Source of the DNA: DATJFQ01 sp035492775
Lineage (GTDB): Bacteria; Acidobacteriota; Vicinamibacteria; Vicinamibacterales; 2-12-FULL-66-21
DNA: 64,000 bases
Direction: 5' to 3'
Assembly: GCA_035492775.1 (NCBI GenBank)
Contig: DATJIW010000103.1
Coordinates: forward strand, 37,675 to 101,674
In this document: positions 1-9,057 of the stretch, in pieces
How the letters are laid out: each line of letters opens with the position of its first letter
How positions within the stretch are numbered: the stretch's first letter is position 1
Position numbers and translations under genes: made by a program
Notes under the pieces: model-generated
Seen by the model: the letters and a program-made list of their open reading frames with translations, nothing else
Told to the model about the DNA's origin: nothing
Database searches by the model: none

Positions 1-913
1 TCTTCAGACGGAACACACGCGGGCCCGCATCCGATGCAGTGAAGCGCACGCGTACGGCGAGCGGGTCGCCATCCGAGGGAAGCCGCACCGGCTGTGAGCC
101 CACGATGCGCCCGCCGTCTTCGACGTCGAGCGTTACCGTCTGTCCTGCGTAACCCGTCTGCGTGACGATCGCATCGACGAGCAGAGACGAGCCCTTCAGC
201 GCCGTTCGCGGCGTCGAAACGCGGCCAATCTGGATATCCCGGCTCAGCGCTTCCTGCCCGACGCCGACGGTGAACACCGGCAGCGCATCGGCTTTCGACG
301 ACAGCAGGGCGTCCGCCACTGACGCATTGGTCGTGTCGGCGCCATCGCTCACGATGACCAGACCTGAGACGGGAAGGCCGGCGAGCTCCTGGCGCGCGCT
401 CTCGATGGCCGACGCGAGGCGCGTCTGCGTGCCCTCGAACGCGAGTTGGGAGCCGCCGCTGATTCGAGACAGCGCCGACGAGAACTTGAAGGTGCGCACC
501 AGGAACTTGTCGCTCAGCGACTGCATGACAGCGCTGCCCCCGTCGCCGAAATTCCGCCGCGCAAAATCGCCCCGGGTGCCGCCTTCATCCGCAATCTGCA
601 TGCTCCGGGAATCGTCGATCAGCACCCCGACGACGTTCTGCTGCGACACGGCTGCCTTCACGATGAGGACGGGGCGGAACAAGCAGAACAGGATGACCGC
701 CAGCGCGGCCATGCGGATCGCGGCGAGAACGGCACGCCGGCGCCAGTCGACGCGCGAGCGCAGCAGCCGATAGCTGACGAACGCGAGCACGATCGCCGCC
801 AGGATCACGAGGGCCGCCGGGGAGGCGCCGGCTGGCGGCGAAAAACGGAAATCGCCCTGCCGGAACACAGTCGGCCGGTAGTCGAAGAGAAACTGGAAGA
901 GCGATTCGAACAC
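1..913 (-). CDS. VWA-domain membrane protein, 3' part missing
   Basis: The reading frame is open from a GTG at 911-913 and runs off the window's left edge, so only the N-terminal ~304 residues are visible. Two hydrophobic helices lie near residues 32-48 and 62-82. They are followed by a von Willebrand A fold whose MIDAS motif DxSxS is seen as DDSRS about residue 100, and later by a VIVSDGADT strand. After the VWA domain an Ig-like region begins. This architecture (two N-terminal helices, then VWA) is typical of large acidobacterial and planctomycete membrane proteins that often carry a C-terminal glutamine-amidotransferase-like domain; that part is outside the window. The function is unknown. 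The start is uncertain because the frame stays open upstream and there is no ATG or good Shine-Dalgarno sequence. Confidence 0.75.
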   Translation of the reverse strand, partial: MFESLFQFLFDYRPTVFRQGDFRFSPPAGASPAALVILAAIVLAFVSYRLLRSRVDWRRRAVLAAIRMAALAVILFCLFRPVLIVKAAVSQQNVVGVLIDDSRSMQIADEGGTRGDFARRNFGDGGSAVMQSLSDKFLVRTFKFSSALSRISGGSQLAFEGTQTRLASAIESARQELAGLPVSGLVIVSDGADTTNASVADALLSSKADALPVFTVGVGQEALSRDIQIGRVSTPRTALKGSSLLVDAIVTQTGYAGQTVTLDVEDGGRIVGSQPVRLPSDGDPLAVRVRFTASDAGPRVFRLK

Positions 914-951
914 GAGGTTTTTAGTCCCCGGCAGTGACCGTTGTGTGTAAG

Positions 952-1011
952 ACGTCCTGTGGGGACGTTTAGCCTACTCTCATGCGCCTTCGGGCAGCCC
1001 GCGCGGGCTGC
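952..1011 (-). terminator. Two hairpins after the Mo-hydroxylase operon
   Basis: Directly downstream of the stop at 1015 (minus strand) is an 18-nt palindrome, GCAGCCC-GCGC-GGGCTGC (994-1011). A second stem follows, ACGTCC (952-957) paired with GGACGT (963-968). Neither has a clear U-tract, so intrinsic termination is a guess. They separate the Mo-hydroxylase operon from the VWA gene, which is transcribed the same way. Confidence 0.45.
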
Positions 1012-1014
1012 AAT

Positions 1015-3102
1015 TCAGCTCATTCTTACGGGGAGGGCCGTGTCCACGGGACCCAGCGACCGCACCGCGGTACCAATGGCCGGCGCGAGACAGACGAGCG
1101 ACGATTCGCCGGCACCCGCCGAGGGCAGATCTCTCCGATCCAGCAGAATCGTGTCGATGATCGGCACATCCTGGAAGCGCGGCACGCGATACTGCTCCAT
1201 CGTGCCGTTGATGATCCGGCCGTCGGCGAACTCGATGGCTTCGAACAGCGCCCCGCCGAGCGCCTGCACGATCGAGCCCTCGACCTGATTTCTCAGGCCG
1301 TCGGGATTCACGATCGCGCCCACCTCGAACGCGGTCACGATCCGCTGCACGCGGAAGCCCTTGTCCCTTCGCGCCACCTCTGCAGCCGTCGCGACGTAAC
1401 CACCCTTCTCGGTACCGCACGCGATCCCGATCGCGCGCGAACCGCGTGACGCCCACCCGATACGATCCGCGACCGCCTCGAGGACGGCTTTGACGCGCGG
1501 GTTCGACAGATGGCGCAGACGGAATTCGACCGGGTCCGCGTTGATGGCGCGGGCGATCGCGTCCATGTGCATCTCGCGCGCGTAATGATTCGCTGTCGCG
1601 GCCAGTGCGCGATAAGACCCCTGGCGGAGCGGGGATTTCGATGCGTGGAACCGTTCGATCTTCGAAGGGATGTCGTACGGTGACGCGAGGCCGGCCCCTC
1701 CGGAGTTCCAGTTATCGAACTCCCACAGACCGATGCGGCCGGACGCATCGACGGCGCTGCGGATATCGATCACGCCGGCCGGACGGAAATACGCCCACTG
1801 AAATTCTTCGGCGCGCGTCCAGATCAATTTGACGGGGCGGCGCGCGGCCTGCGCGAGCCGGGCCGCCTCGACTGCGGCTTCGCCGGTGTGCTTCCCGCCA
1901 TACGCGGACCCTGTGTCCGGGACGATGACGCGGATGCGGTTTTCCGGAATATGAAATGCGTCGGCCAGCTCGCCTCGCACGGCAAAAGGACGTTGGGTGC
2001 CGGTCCACACGGTGAGACGCCCGCTGGTCCATTCGGCCACTGCGGCGCGCGGTTCGAGCGGTACGTGGGCGATGTATGGGATTCGGTATGTCGCGCTGAG
2101 CGCCCGCGCTCCATCCGGAATCGCACCGGAACCCACCGCAGGCGATGACGGTTCCTCCAGGTTGGCCTTCAGGTATTCGTAAATCGTTTCGGACGCCGGC
2201 TGGCCTGGCGGTACTTGCCAGGTCGCCACGATCGCGTTGGCAGCTCTCGCCGCCACGCGTTCGCTCGGCGCCACCACGCCGACGAAATCTCCGTCGCGAA
2301 CGACAATCACGCCAGCCATCGCGCGAGCCTTCACGTCGTCCACGCCAACGAGGCGCGCGTTGTAGCCGTCGGGGCGGATCACGCGTCCGTAATGCAGGCC
2401 GGGGCGAGCGATGTCGGGCGTGTACTGATGCCGTCCGATGACAAATGCAGCGCCGTCGACCTTCCGGGCGGGCGTGCCGCGCACGGTCCACTCGTTCGGG
2501 CTTTCGACTGGAACGCCGGCCGGGATCGTGCCTGACAGCGCCTCGCCGCGGACAAGATCGCCGTAAGTGACAACGCGGCCGTCGGCATGACGAACTTCGC
2601 CTTGTGATGTGCGCAGCCCGGCAGTGTCGACGTGCCAGCGCGCAGCCGCGCGCGCGATCAGCATCTGTCTCGCGGCTGCGGCCGCTCGCGCCAGCTGCGG
2701 CGCCATGGTCGGCGTCGTTCTCGAGCCGAAGGTACCCATGTCGAACGGCGTCAGGTCGGTATCGGCCATGACGAGCGTGACTGAAGCGAGCGGCACGTGC
2801 AATTCGTCGGCGACGGCCTGGCTCAGCGACGTGCGGATGTTCTGGCCAATTTCGACTTTCCCCGTGCAGACGCGCACCCGGCCCGATTCGTCGACGTGCA
2901 GCCACGCCGCGAGTTCGGCGGGTACCGCCTCGTGCCCGCGCTGAGAGCGGCCGGACTCCTGAGCGAACGTCTCGCCGGCCGCCACGAAGATCACGAGGCC
3001 TGCGCCGAACACACGGATGAAATCCCTGCGATCGAGCGCAAACGAAAAGCGCTGCCGTTCGAAGAACTCGTACCGCTCGGGTTCGAGTGTCTCAGCGTCC
3101 AT
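1015..3102 (-). CDS. Mo-hydroxylase large (molybdopterin-binding) subunit, IorB-like
   Basis: This 695-residue protein is the catalytic subunit of a xanthine dehydrogenase-family hydroxylase of the isoquinoline 1-oxidoreductase/aldehyde dehydrogenase type. It would hydroxylate an aldehyde or N-heterocycle using a molybdopterin cytosine dinucleotide cofactor. Near the N-terminus is a Tat motif, RRDFIRVFGAG, followed by a hydrophobic stretch, which points to folded export to the periplasm. The cofactor loop GSAYGGKHTGEAA and the C-terminal GAGESS, with the expected catalytic Glu, are present. The ATG at 3102 was chosen because it overlaps the upstream Fe-S gene by 11 nt; an upstream in-frame start at 3129 would overlap more. 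There is no FAD subunit and no maturation factor nearby, as in two-subunit IorAB enzymes that pass electrons to cytochromes. The substrate cannot be told. Confidence 0.88.
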   Translation of the reverse strand: MDAETLEPERYEFFERQRFSFALDRRDFIRVFGAGLVIFVAAGETFAQESGRSQRGHEAVPAELAAWLHVDESGRVRVCTGKVEIGQNIRTSLSQAVADELHVPLASVTLVMADTDLTPFDMGTFGSRTTPTMAPQLARAAAAARQMLIARAAARWHVDTAGLRTSQGEVRHADGRVVTYGDLVRGEALSGTIPAGVPVESPNEWTVRGTPARKVDGAAFVIGRHQYTPDIARPGLHYGRVIRPDGYNARLVGVDDVKARAMAGVIVVRDGDFVGVVAPSERVAARAANAIVATWQVPPGQPASETIYEYLKANLEEPSSPAVGSGAIPDGARALSATYRIPYIAHVPLEPRAAVAEWTSGRLTVWTGTQRPFAVRGELADAFHIPENRIRVIVPDTGSAYGGKHTGEAAVEAARLAQAARRPVKLIWTRAEEFQWAYFRPAGVIDIRSAVDASGRIGLWEFDNWNSGGAGLASPYDIPSKIERFHASKSPLRQGSYRALAATANHYAREMHMDAIARAINADPVEFRLRHLSNPRVKAVLEAVADRIGWASRGSRAIGIACGTEKGGYVATAAEVARRDKGFRVQRIVTAFEVGAIVNPDGLRNQVEGSIVQALGGALFEAIEFADGRIINGTMEQYRVPRFQDVPIIDTILLDRRDLPSAGAGESSLVCLAPAIGTAVRSLGPVDTALPVRMS

Positions 3103-3586
3103 CGCGCACCCCCGTCGTAGCTTTCGCAACTCGGTCCGCGGCCAGCCGCACGGCGCGGACGATACGCGGGTACGTGCCGCAGCGACAGACGTTCCCGTTC
3201 ATCAGCCGCGCGACGTCTTCATCGCTGGGCGTGGGATTGGTCTTGAGGAGGCCGACAGCGGCCATGATCATTCCCGAGGTGCAGTAGCCGCACTGAAACG
3301 CTTCGGTCTCGAGGAATGCCTGCTGGACCGGATCGAGTTCGGGACCTGAGGACAGCGCTTCGATGGTGGTGATGGTGCGGCTGCCGACCGCGCCGATCCG
3401 CGTGACGCACGAGCGGGTCGCTTTGCCCTCCAGGAGGACGGTACACGCGCCGCACTGCCCTTCACCGCATCCGAAGCGGCTTCCCGTCAGGCCGAGGTCG
3501 TCGCGAAGAACGAACAGCAGGCTGTCGCCCGGCTCGCCGTCAATCTCATGCTCACGACCGTTCACGTGCAGCAGATATCGAGCCAT
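3092..3586 (-). CDS. Mo-hydroxylase [2Fe-2S] subunit, IorA-like
   Basis: This 164-residue electron-transfer subunit partners the large subunit encoded immediately downstream. The N-terminal plant-ferredoxin cluster is seen as CGEGQCGAC with an earlier Cys in the same loop. The C-terminal helical cluster is seen as CGYCTSGM plus CRCGTY. There is no signal peptide, consistent with co-export with the Tat-bearing partner. The first gene of a two-gene operon; it starts at an ATG with no Shine-Dalgarno sequence but with TAGAAT only 5 nt upstream, so its mRNA may be leaderless. Confidence 0.92.
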   Translation of the reverse strand: MARYLLHVNGREHEIDGEPGDSLLFVLRDDLGLTGSRFGCGEGQCGACTVLLEGKATRSCVTRIGAVGSRTITTIEALSSGPELDPVQQAFLETEAFQCGYCTSGMIMAAVGLLKTNPTPSDEDVARLMNGNVCRCGTYPRIVRAVRLAADRVAKATTGVRDGR

Positions 3587-3591
3587 ACGGC

Positions 3592-3597
3592 ATTCTA
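3592..3597 (-). promoter_or_regulatory. -10-like TAGAAT just before an SD-less ATG
   Basis: Read on the minus strand, TAGAAT ends 5 nt before the ATG at 3586, placing the expected transcription start at or within the start codon. No convincing -35 hexamer is visible at 16-18 nt. Confidence 0.4.
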
Positions 3598-3685
3598 GTA
3601 TCGAATTCCGTCGGTTCGCGGGGCGGAAGCGGGTTGGGGGCGAGGGCGGGGCGAATCTTGAACCTGAAGCGCAGTTCCAACGTAT

Positions 3686-3697
3686 TTGTCCTACAAT
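3686..3697 (+). promoter_or_regulatory. -10 hexamer overlapping a TTGT/ACAA palindrome (PadR1)
   Basis: The palindrome TTGT-CCT-ACAA (3686-3696) overlaps TACAAT (3692-3697), a good -10 hexamer. The ATG of the PadR gene is only 8 nt further on. The layout suits autorepression by PadR binding over its own -10 element and a very short or absent leader. No clear -35 is seen at 17 nt. Confidence 0.45.
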
Positions 3698-3705
3698 GCA
3701 GGCAA

Positions 3706-4026
3706 ATGGTTGACCTCTACCTTGGCGAACTCGAGCAGATCGTCCTGCTCGCCGTACTGCGGCTCGGCGACGACGCGTATGCCATTCCGATCCTCGAACA
3801 GATCGAGCGTCAGGCAGGGCGAAAGATCGCGCGCGGCGCGCTCTATACGGCGCTTGCGCGACTCGAGCAGAAGGGGTGCCTCCGATCGCGGCTGGGTGAA
3901 CCGCTCGCCGAACGCGGCGGACGCGCGCGACGCTACTTCGCGGTCACGCCGTCAGCCGTCCGCGCGCTGAAGGAATCGCGCGCCGCCCTGATGCGTCTCT
4001 GGCGCGGGCTCGAGGTACTCGAATGA
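3706..4026 (+). CDS. PadR-family transcriptional repressor
   Basis: A 106-residue winged-helix DNA-binding protein. The N-terminal helix, the recognition region ALYTALARLEQKG and the wing segment ending in RYFAVTP are typical of PadR proteins, and a short C-terminal helix serves for dimerisation. The ATG at 3706 was chosen over an upstream TTG at 3634 because it begins at the conserved family N-terminus and follows a -10-like sequence. The gene overlaps the next one by ATGA, so the two are translationally coupled. In Acidobacteriota this PadR subtype commonly precedes an ADOP permease and presumably controls it in response to an unknown ligand. Confidence 0.92.
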   Translation: MVDLYLGELEQIVLLAVLRLGDDAYAIPILEQIERQAGRKIARGALYTALARLEQKGCLRSRLGEPLAERGGRARRYFAVTPSAVRALKESRAALMRLWRGLEVLE

Positions 4027-6626
4027 AACGATTCGCGCTCTGGCTGCTCGAACGCTCGCTGCACGATCGCGAAGAGTTCGAGATGATCGCCGGCGACCTC
4101 GAAGAATCGTCTGGCAGCCGCAGCGGGACCTGGCACCTGGGTCAGGTGATTGGCATTGCGCGGCACGCAACGTTTCGCGGCGTCGACCGCGGTCCCTCAA
4201 CGGGAGATTCATTGATGCGTACCACACTCAGGGATGCGAGGCTGGCGTTCCGCGCGCTCCGGAAGCGGCCCGCGCTCACCACGGTGATTGCTCTCACGCT
4301 CGGACTGGGCCTCGGCGCCAACGCGGCGGTGTTCAATCTGATCGACCGCCTCATCCTCCGGCCGTTCCCATTTCTCGATCCGGACCGGATCATGCTGCTC
4401 GCAGAAACCGGCAAGGGACTCGACTTCAAGAAGGAATCGGTGTCGCCGGCGAACTTCCGCGACTGGAGGGACCGCACGACGACGATGACGTCGCTGAGCG
4501 CGACGCAGTGGTGGGATGCGAACCTGACCGACCGCGGCAATCCGGAGCGCGTGCAGGGCGCGCAGGTCTCCGCGGGGTTCTTCGACGCGCTCGGCATGCA
4601 TCCCGCGCTCGGCCGCGGCTTCGTACTCGACGATGAGACATTCGGCCGCCATCGGATCGTCGTCATCAGCGACCTGCTCTGGGAGCGGCGGTTCCAGCGG
4701 GATCCGACTGCAATCGGCCGGCGCATGATGGTCGACGGCGAGCCATACACCATCGTCGGCGTCGCGCCGCAGCGGTTCTCGTTTCCTGACGGCGCGATGA
4801 TTTGGGCCCCGCTGTCGTTCGATCCAAAAACTCCGCCGCCGCGCAATCGCCATTACCTGACGGTCGTGGGCCGCCTCAAACCGGGCAGGACACTGGAGGA
4901 TGCCTCGAGCGAGATGAATCTGATCGCGGCGCGTCTCGCCCAGGAGTATCCGGACGACAATCGCGACCACGGCATTGCCACATTCACGCTCTCGGCTGGA
5001 TTTTTGGACGAGGGCACTGGAACGCTGATGGGGTTGTGGCAGGCGTCGGCGTTCATCGTGCTGCTCATCGCCTGCGCGAACATCGCCAATCTCCAGCTCG
5101 CACGCGCGGCCGAACGCCGCCGTGAAACGGGCGTCCGCCTCGCACTCGGCGCCAGCCGCACTCGAATTCTTCGGGAGCTCCTGACGGAGAGTCTGGCGCT
5201 CGCCGCGGTTTCGGTACCGTTCGCGCTGGGATTCGCCTGGCTGTTCCTCGTCGTGATGCGGGCGGCAATGCCCGCAAACATCATCCGGTTCGTACCCGGC
5301 TGGGAGACGATCGGGCCTGATTTCCGTCTCCTGGCGTTCACCACCGTGCTCGCCTTCGCCACAGCGTGCATCTTCGGCGTGTTGCCGGCCATCCAGGCGG
5401 CACGATCGCGCGTCGTCGAAACGCTCAAGGACGGCGGACGAACGGCCACAGGCCGTCACCTGCTCCGCCGCGCGATCGTCGTACTCGAGATGACCATCGC
5501 CCTGCCGCTGCTCGTGGCCGCAGGGCTGGGCGTCATCGGCACGAACCGTCTCCTCAACGGCCCGCAGGGTTACAACCCTGACGGCATCCTGACGATGAAG
5601 CTCGTGCTGCCCGATCGCACCTACGCCGATGATGCCGCACGACGAACGTTCGTGACGCGCACGCTCGCGGCCCTGGCGCCGATTCCCGGCGTCGTCCAGG
5701 TCGGCATCGCGAACAATGCGCCAGCGACCGGATCGAGTTCCTCGCGGGTGATCGAGATCGATGGCCACCCGGCGGCGGATCCAAAGAACCCGCCGGAAGT
5801 TGGCAACGAAGTCGTCACACCTCGGTACTTTCAGACGCTTCAGATTCCGATCCAGCGCGGCCGCGGGTTCACGGACGCCGATCGGCAGGAGACGGCGCCC
5901 GTCGCAATCGTCAGCGAATCGATGGCCCGCAAATACTGGCCGGGTGAAGACCCCATCGGCCGCCGCCTCCGCGTGAAGGATGGGCCCTGGTTGACGGTCG
6001 TGGGCATAGCCGGCGACGTCATCCAGGACTGGTTCATGCGGAGAAACGTCCCGACGCTCTATCGCGTCTTCGATCAAGCACCCACGGACTATTTCGGCAT
6101 CGTCGTTCGCACGGCCGGCGATCCGGCGTCGCTGGCGACGCCGGTCCGTGAAGCGCTGCTTCGAGTCGATGCGTCGCAGCCCGTTTTCGATCTGATGACG
6201 ATGCGCCGGCAATTGCACGAACGTACGATTGGCTTGCAGTACCTCGCGGGCGTCATGGGCGTGTTCGCCGCAATTTCGTTGCTGCTTGCGGCAGTCGGGC
6301 TTTACGCGGTGATGGCGTACATGCTCGCGCAGCGCACGCAGGAAATCGGGATTCGGATGGCCCTCGGCGCCTCCGGCCGAGATGTGATGCGCCTCACGGT
6401 GGGCGATGCGTTGAAGCTCGCTGGCCTCGGCGCTGTCCTGGGGACGGGCCTGTCGATGGCCCTGAACCGGCTGATGGAAGCGGGGCTGCTGGGAATCGCA
6501 ACGGGCAGCGTCCAGGTGCTTATAATCTTCGCCGGCATTCTGCTGGCGACCGCGCTGGCGGCCGCGTATTTCCCCGCCCGGCGCGCCGCGATGCTGGACC
6601 CCAACACTGCGCTTCGCGTGCAGTAG
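4023..6626 (+). CDS. ADOP-type FtsX/MacB-like ABC permease (no ATPase partner)
   Basis: An 867-residue membrane protein made of two tandem MacB-like halves. An N-terminal ~60-residue prefix (MKRFALWLLERSLHD...) precedes the first transmembrane helix at about residues 80-100. A MacB-type periplasmic domain follows, then a three-helix FtsX block, and the whole is repeated, ending in a second FtsX block with the RTQEIGIRMALGAS motif. Single-chain duplicated permeases of this kind are called acidobacterial duplicated orphan permeases. They resemble the mechanotransmission permeases of efflux or lipoprotein transport, but no ATPase gene is adjacent. It is coupled by ATGA overlap to the PadR gene, so it is the likely regulated target. 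The substrate is unknown. Confidence 0.92.
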   Translation: MKRFALWLLERSLHDREEFEMIAGDLEESSGSRSGTWHLGQVIGIARHATFRGVDRGPSTGDSLMRTTLRDARLAFRALRKRPALTTVIALTLGLGLGANAAVFNLIDRLILRPFPFLDPDRIMLLAETGKGLDFKKESVSPANFRDWRDRTTTMTSLSATQWWDANLTDRGNPERVQGAQVSAGFFDALGMHPALGRGFVLDDETFGRHRIVVISDLLWERRFQRDPTAIGRRMMVDGEPYTIVGVAPQRFSFPDGAMIWAPLSFDPKTPPPRNRHYLTVVGRLKPGRTLEDASSEMNLIAARLAQEYPDDNRDHGIATFTLSAGFLDEGTGTLMGLWQASAFIVLLIACANIANLQLARAAERRRETGVRLALGASRTRILRELLTESLALAAVSVPFALGFAWLFLVVMRAAMPANIIRFVPGWETIGPDFRLLAFTTVLAFATACIFGVLPAIQAARSRVVETLKDGGRTATGRHLLRRAIVVLEMTIALPLLVAAGLGVIGTNRLLNGPQGYNPDGILTMKLVLPDRTYADDAARRTFVTRTLAALAPIPGVVQVGIANNAPATGSSSSRVIEIDGHPAADPKNPPEVGNEVVTPRYFQTLQIPIQRGRGFTDADRQETAPVAIVSESMARKYWPGEDPIGRRLRVKDGPWLTVVGIAGDVIQDWFMRRNVPTLYRVFDQAPTDYFGIVVRTAGDPASLATPVREALLRVDASQPVFDLMTMRRQLHERTIGLQYLAGVMGVFAAISLLLAAVGLYAVMAYMLAQRTQEIGIRMALGASGRDVMRLTVGDALKLAGLGAVLGTGLSMALNRLMEAGLLGIATGSVQVLIIFAGILLATALAAAYFPARRAAMLDPNTALRVQ

Positions 6627-6627
6627 C

Positions 6628-6741
6628 AAGCCCATGCACCTCGACTTCGTCGAACCCGGCAGGCGCTACGCGGACGTCGTCATCCCATAAGGCGGCCATG
6701 ACGACGTCGCGATCGAGCTGCTCCTGGCGTTGAGCGATGCA
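6628..6741 (+). pseudogene. udk: Decayed 3' end of a uridine kinase gene
   Basis: Starting within 2 nt of the ADOP stop codon, one frame reads SKPMHLDFVEPGRRYADVVIP, then a stop (TAA, 6688-6690), then GGHDDVAIELLLAL. This matches the conserved C-terminus of bacterial uridine kinases, of the form kPMH-x-x-FVEP-x-x-RYAD-x-IIP-x-GG-x-N-x-VAI. There is no kinase domain upstream because that space is the ADOP gene. The in-frame stop sits exactly where a sense codon is expected between P and GG. I read it as a relic left when the PadR-ADOP block replaced the 5' part of the gene. Confidence 0.72.
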
Positions 6742-6784
6742 TGCGGCAAAGCTGACGACAGCCGCCGCGTTTTGCTGTCGGCCT

Positions 6785-7372
6785 TCACATGGTCGATTTC
6801 TGCACGTCGTTCAGCAGCACCGGCTGACTCTCGAAGTTCTCGAGTTCGATGACGTTGTCGGCCTTGGTGATCTTCGTCGCGATCGACGCCTTGCCCACAC
6901 CCTTGTCGTCGGGGCCGAGCTGCAGCTGCAACAGCGTGAACGGGTAATCGACGCTTCGCGTATTGTTTGCCACCTCCCACATTGCGAGATGCCGGTCGGT
7001 CAGCAGAATGACCTTGCGGCCGCCTTCGGGATTGGGCACCTGCCGCGCGAAGTGCAGGTCGTACCGCAGCGAGGTCGGCGTGCGGATGTAGCCGACGACG
7101 GGGAGCTTCTGGAGTGCGTCGAGAAGCCTGTCCTGTCCGCCGTTGTTGAACGCATCCATCAGCTGGTCGCGCTCCTTGTCGGTCGAGTAGCGCTGGACAT
7201 GAATGTCCACCTGCGACGTGGCCGTACCCGCGGCGCGGGAATTCATGTTGACGGCGAAGGCCGTGAACGTTTCGGGGGCGTTGTTGGCCAGCTGCGCCGC
7301 GCTCTGCTGTTGCGCGGAGAGGGTCGCGATCGCCGCGGCGCAGACGAAGCCTGTAAGAAGCACTTTCCTCAT
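6785..7372 (-). CDS. Secreted protein of unknown function
   Basis: A 195-residue protein with a clear signal peptide (KVLLTGFVCAAAIATLSAQ). The mature part is a single soluble domain with no cysteine pair or catalytic motif that I recognise. Strands such as GGRKVILLTDRHLAMWEV and a final ENFESQPVLLNDV suggest a beta-rich fold. The ATG at 7372 was chosen because the signal peptide begins there and AGAAGGAG lies about 7 nt upstream; the frame continues to 7405 without support. It is convergent with the ADOP/uridine-kinase relic and divergent from the GT-C-like gene. I do not recognise the family; similar short exported proteins with a conserved domain of unknown function are common in Acidobacteriota. 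Confidence 0.7.
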   Translation of the reverse strand: MRKVLLTGFVCAAAIATLSAQQQSAAQLANNAPETFTAFAVNMNSRAAGTATSQVDIHVQRYSTDKERDQLMDAFNNGGQDRLLDALQKLPVVGYIRTPTSLRYDLHFARQVPNPEGGRKVILLTDRHLAMWEVANNTRSVDYPFTLLQLQLGPDDKGVGKASIATKITKADNVIELENFESQPVLLNDVQKSTM

Positions 7373-7452
7373 GAGTCCGACTCCTTCTGCGGTGAGGAAG
7401 TGCAAAGGCTGCGCCGGCGAACCGGGTCGGTGAGAGATAATCCACGCGTTCC

Positions 7453-9054
7453 ATGACCTCTGCTACGCGACGCACGGCAGCGGCAGCCGTCTGCCTGCTG
7501 CTCGCGATCGTCCATACGTGGCCGCTCGCGCTTGCTCCGGGCCGGCACTCGCGCAACGACAACGGCGACGCGCAGCTCAACGAATGGATCATGGCGTGGG
7601 TCGCGCACCAGCTGCCGCGCGATCCCGCGCATCTGTTCGAGGGCAACATCTTCTACCCTGCACACGATTCGCTCGCGTTCTCCGAGCCGCTGATCGTCCC
7701 TGCCGTGATGGGCGCCCCGCTCGCGTGGGCCGGCGCGTCACCCGTCCTCGTGCACAACCTCGTGCTCATCGCAGGATTCGCGCTGACCGCGTTTGCCGGG
7801 TTGCTGCTGGTCGAGGCCTGGACCGGAGACATGCTGGCAGGACTGCTGACGGGCTCGATGATCGCGTTCAACACCCACACCTTGACGCGAACGGCGCAGA
7901 TACAGGGTGTCCACCTTTATGGACTTCCGGTGGCCCTTCTGGCTACAGATCGAGTCATCCGTAGCGGATCCTGGAAGTGGGCCGTGCTGCTGGCCGCGAG
8001 CATGGCGATCATGGGCTACACGTCCGGCTACCTGATCGTGTTCGGGGTCGTGATGGTCGGGATCGCGGTGCTCGTACGAACGCCGGAATGGAGACGAGAC
8101 GCGAAAGTCGTGCTGTCGAGGCTTGCCGGCGCAACGGCCGTGGCCGCCGCCATCGTGCTGCCGCTGTCGATCCCGTACGCGCGCGTCGCGCGCGAGCAGC
8201 ACATGGTACGCACGCTCGACGTCGTAAAGGATTATTCGGCGACGCTGAAGGGTTATCTGGCAACGGCCGGCCGCGTGCATTTCGCAACGTGGAGCGGCCA
8301 TTTCTTCCGCGAACCGATCGACAGCTTCTTCCCGGGTGTCGTTGTCCTCGTGATGGCGGCGACGGGCGTCGTCCTTGGCCTGCGCCGACCGGCGTGGCGC
8401 GGACGGATCTGGATGCTTCTGGCGATCGGGATCGCCGGGGTGGTGCTCTCCCTCGGACCCGCAACGCCGGTCTATAGATGGCTGTTCGCGATCTTTCCGC
8501 CCCTGCGCGGACTGCGGGCGGCCGCGCGTTTTGGCATCCTGTTCCTCGTGGCGATTGCGGTGCTCGGCGGGATCGGCCTGGCGCTCTGGAAGCCGCGCCG
8601 CGCGATTGTCTTCGCGCTCATCGTGCTCGCCAACCTCGAATCGTTGCGAGCTCCGTTCGACTATCGCGACTTCAACGGCATTCCCCCCGTCTATCGCCTG
8701 CTCGCGCACGAATCCGGCAGGGTCGTGCTCGCCGAACAGCCGTTCTATCCACGGGAAGCCGTGTTCGAGAACGCTCCGTACGTACTGAATTCGACGGCGC
8801 ACTGGCGCCCTCTGATGAACGGGTACAGCGGATACACGCCGGAGACGTATCAGGGGTACGCCGACGCCTTCTGGTACTTCCCCGAGGAGCGCGCATTCGC
8901 CGCGATGAAGGCCGCCGGTGTCACGCACGTCATCGTCCATCCCGAGCGCTTCGGCGAACGCGATGCGGCAAAGGTCATCGACGCGATCAGCAACCGCGCC
9001 GACATGGAGCTGGTCGGGGTGTCGCAGGGAATCCGGCTGTATCGATTGAGGTGA
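7453..9054 (+). CDS. Polytopic membrane protein, GT-C glycosyltransferase-like
   Basis: A 533-residue protein with about ten to twelve predicted transmembrane helices. It has an early extracytoplasmic loop with acidic residues (SRNDNGDAQLNEWIMAW) and a FYP motif, and a soluble C-terminal domain from about residue 400. This is the plan of GT-C fold transferases that use lipid-linked sugars, where acidic residues in the first loop bind metal and phosphate. No specific family is certain. GATAAT lies 11 nt upstream of the ATG. The dut gene follows 3 nt after its stop, so these may be co-transcribed, though no functional link is evident. Confidence 0.65.
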   Translation: MTSATRRTAAAAVCLLLAIVHTWPLALAPGRHSRNDNGDAQLNEWIMAWVAHQLPRDPAHLFEGNIFYPAHDSLAFSEPLIVPAVMGAPLAWAGASPVLVHNLVLIAGFALTAFAGLLLVEAWTGDMLAGLLTGSMIAFNTHTLTRTAQIQGVHLYGLPVALLATDRVIRSGSWKWAVLLAASMAIMGYTSGYLIVFGVVMVGIAVLVRTPEWRRDAKVVLSRLAGATAVAAAIVLPLSIPYARVAREQHMVRTLDVVKDYSATLKGYLATAGRVHFATWSGHFFREPIDSFFPGVVVLVMAATGVVLGLRRPAWRGRIWMLLAIGIAGVVLSLGPATPVYRWLFAIFPPLRGLRAAARFGILFLVAIAVLGGIGLALWKPRRAIVFALIVLANLESLRAPFDYRDFNGIPPVYRLLAHESGRVVLAEQPFYPREAVFENAPYVLNSTAHWRPLMNGYSGYTPETYQGYADAFWYFPEERAFAAMKAAGVTHVIVHPERFGERDAAKVIDAISNRADMELVGVSQGIRLYRLR

Positions 9055-9057
9055 TCC

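Noticed and set aside
162..937. Plus-strand open frames at the left edge
   Set aside because: They are antisense to the VWA protein, which reads continuously on the minus strand with a MIDAS motif.
3658..3697. TTGAAC (3658-3663) as a -35 for the PadR promoter
   Set aside because: It is 28 nt from the TACAAT -10, too far for a sigma-70 spacer.
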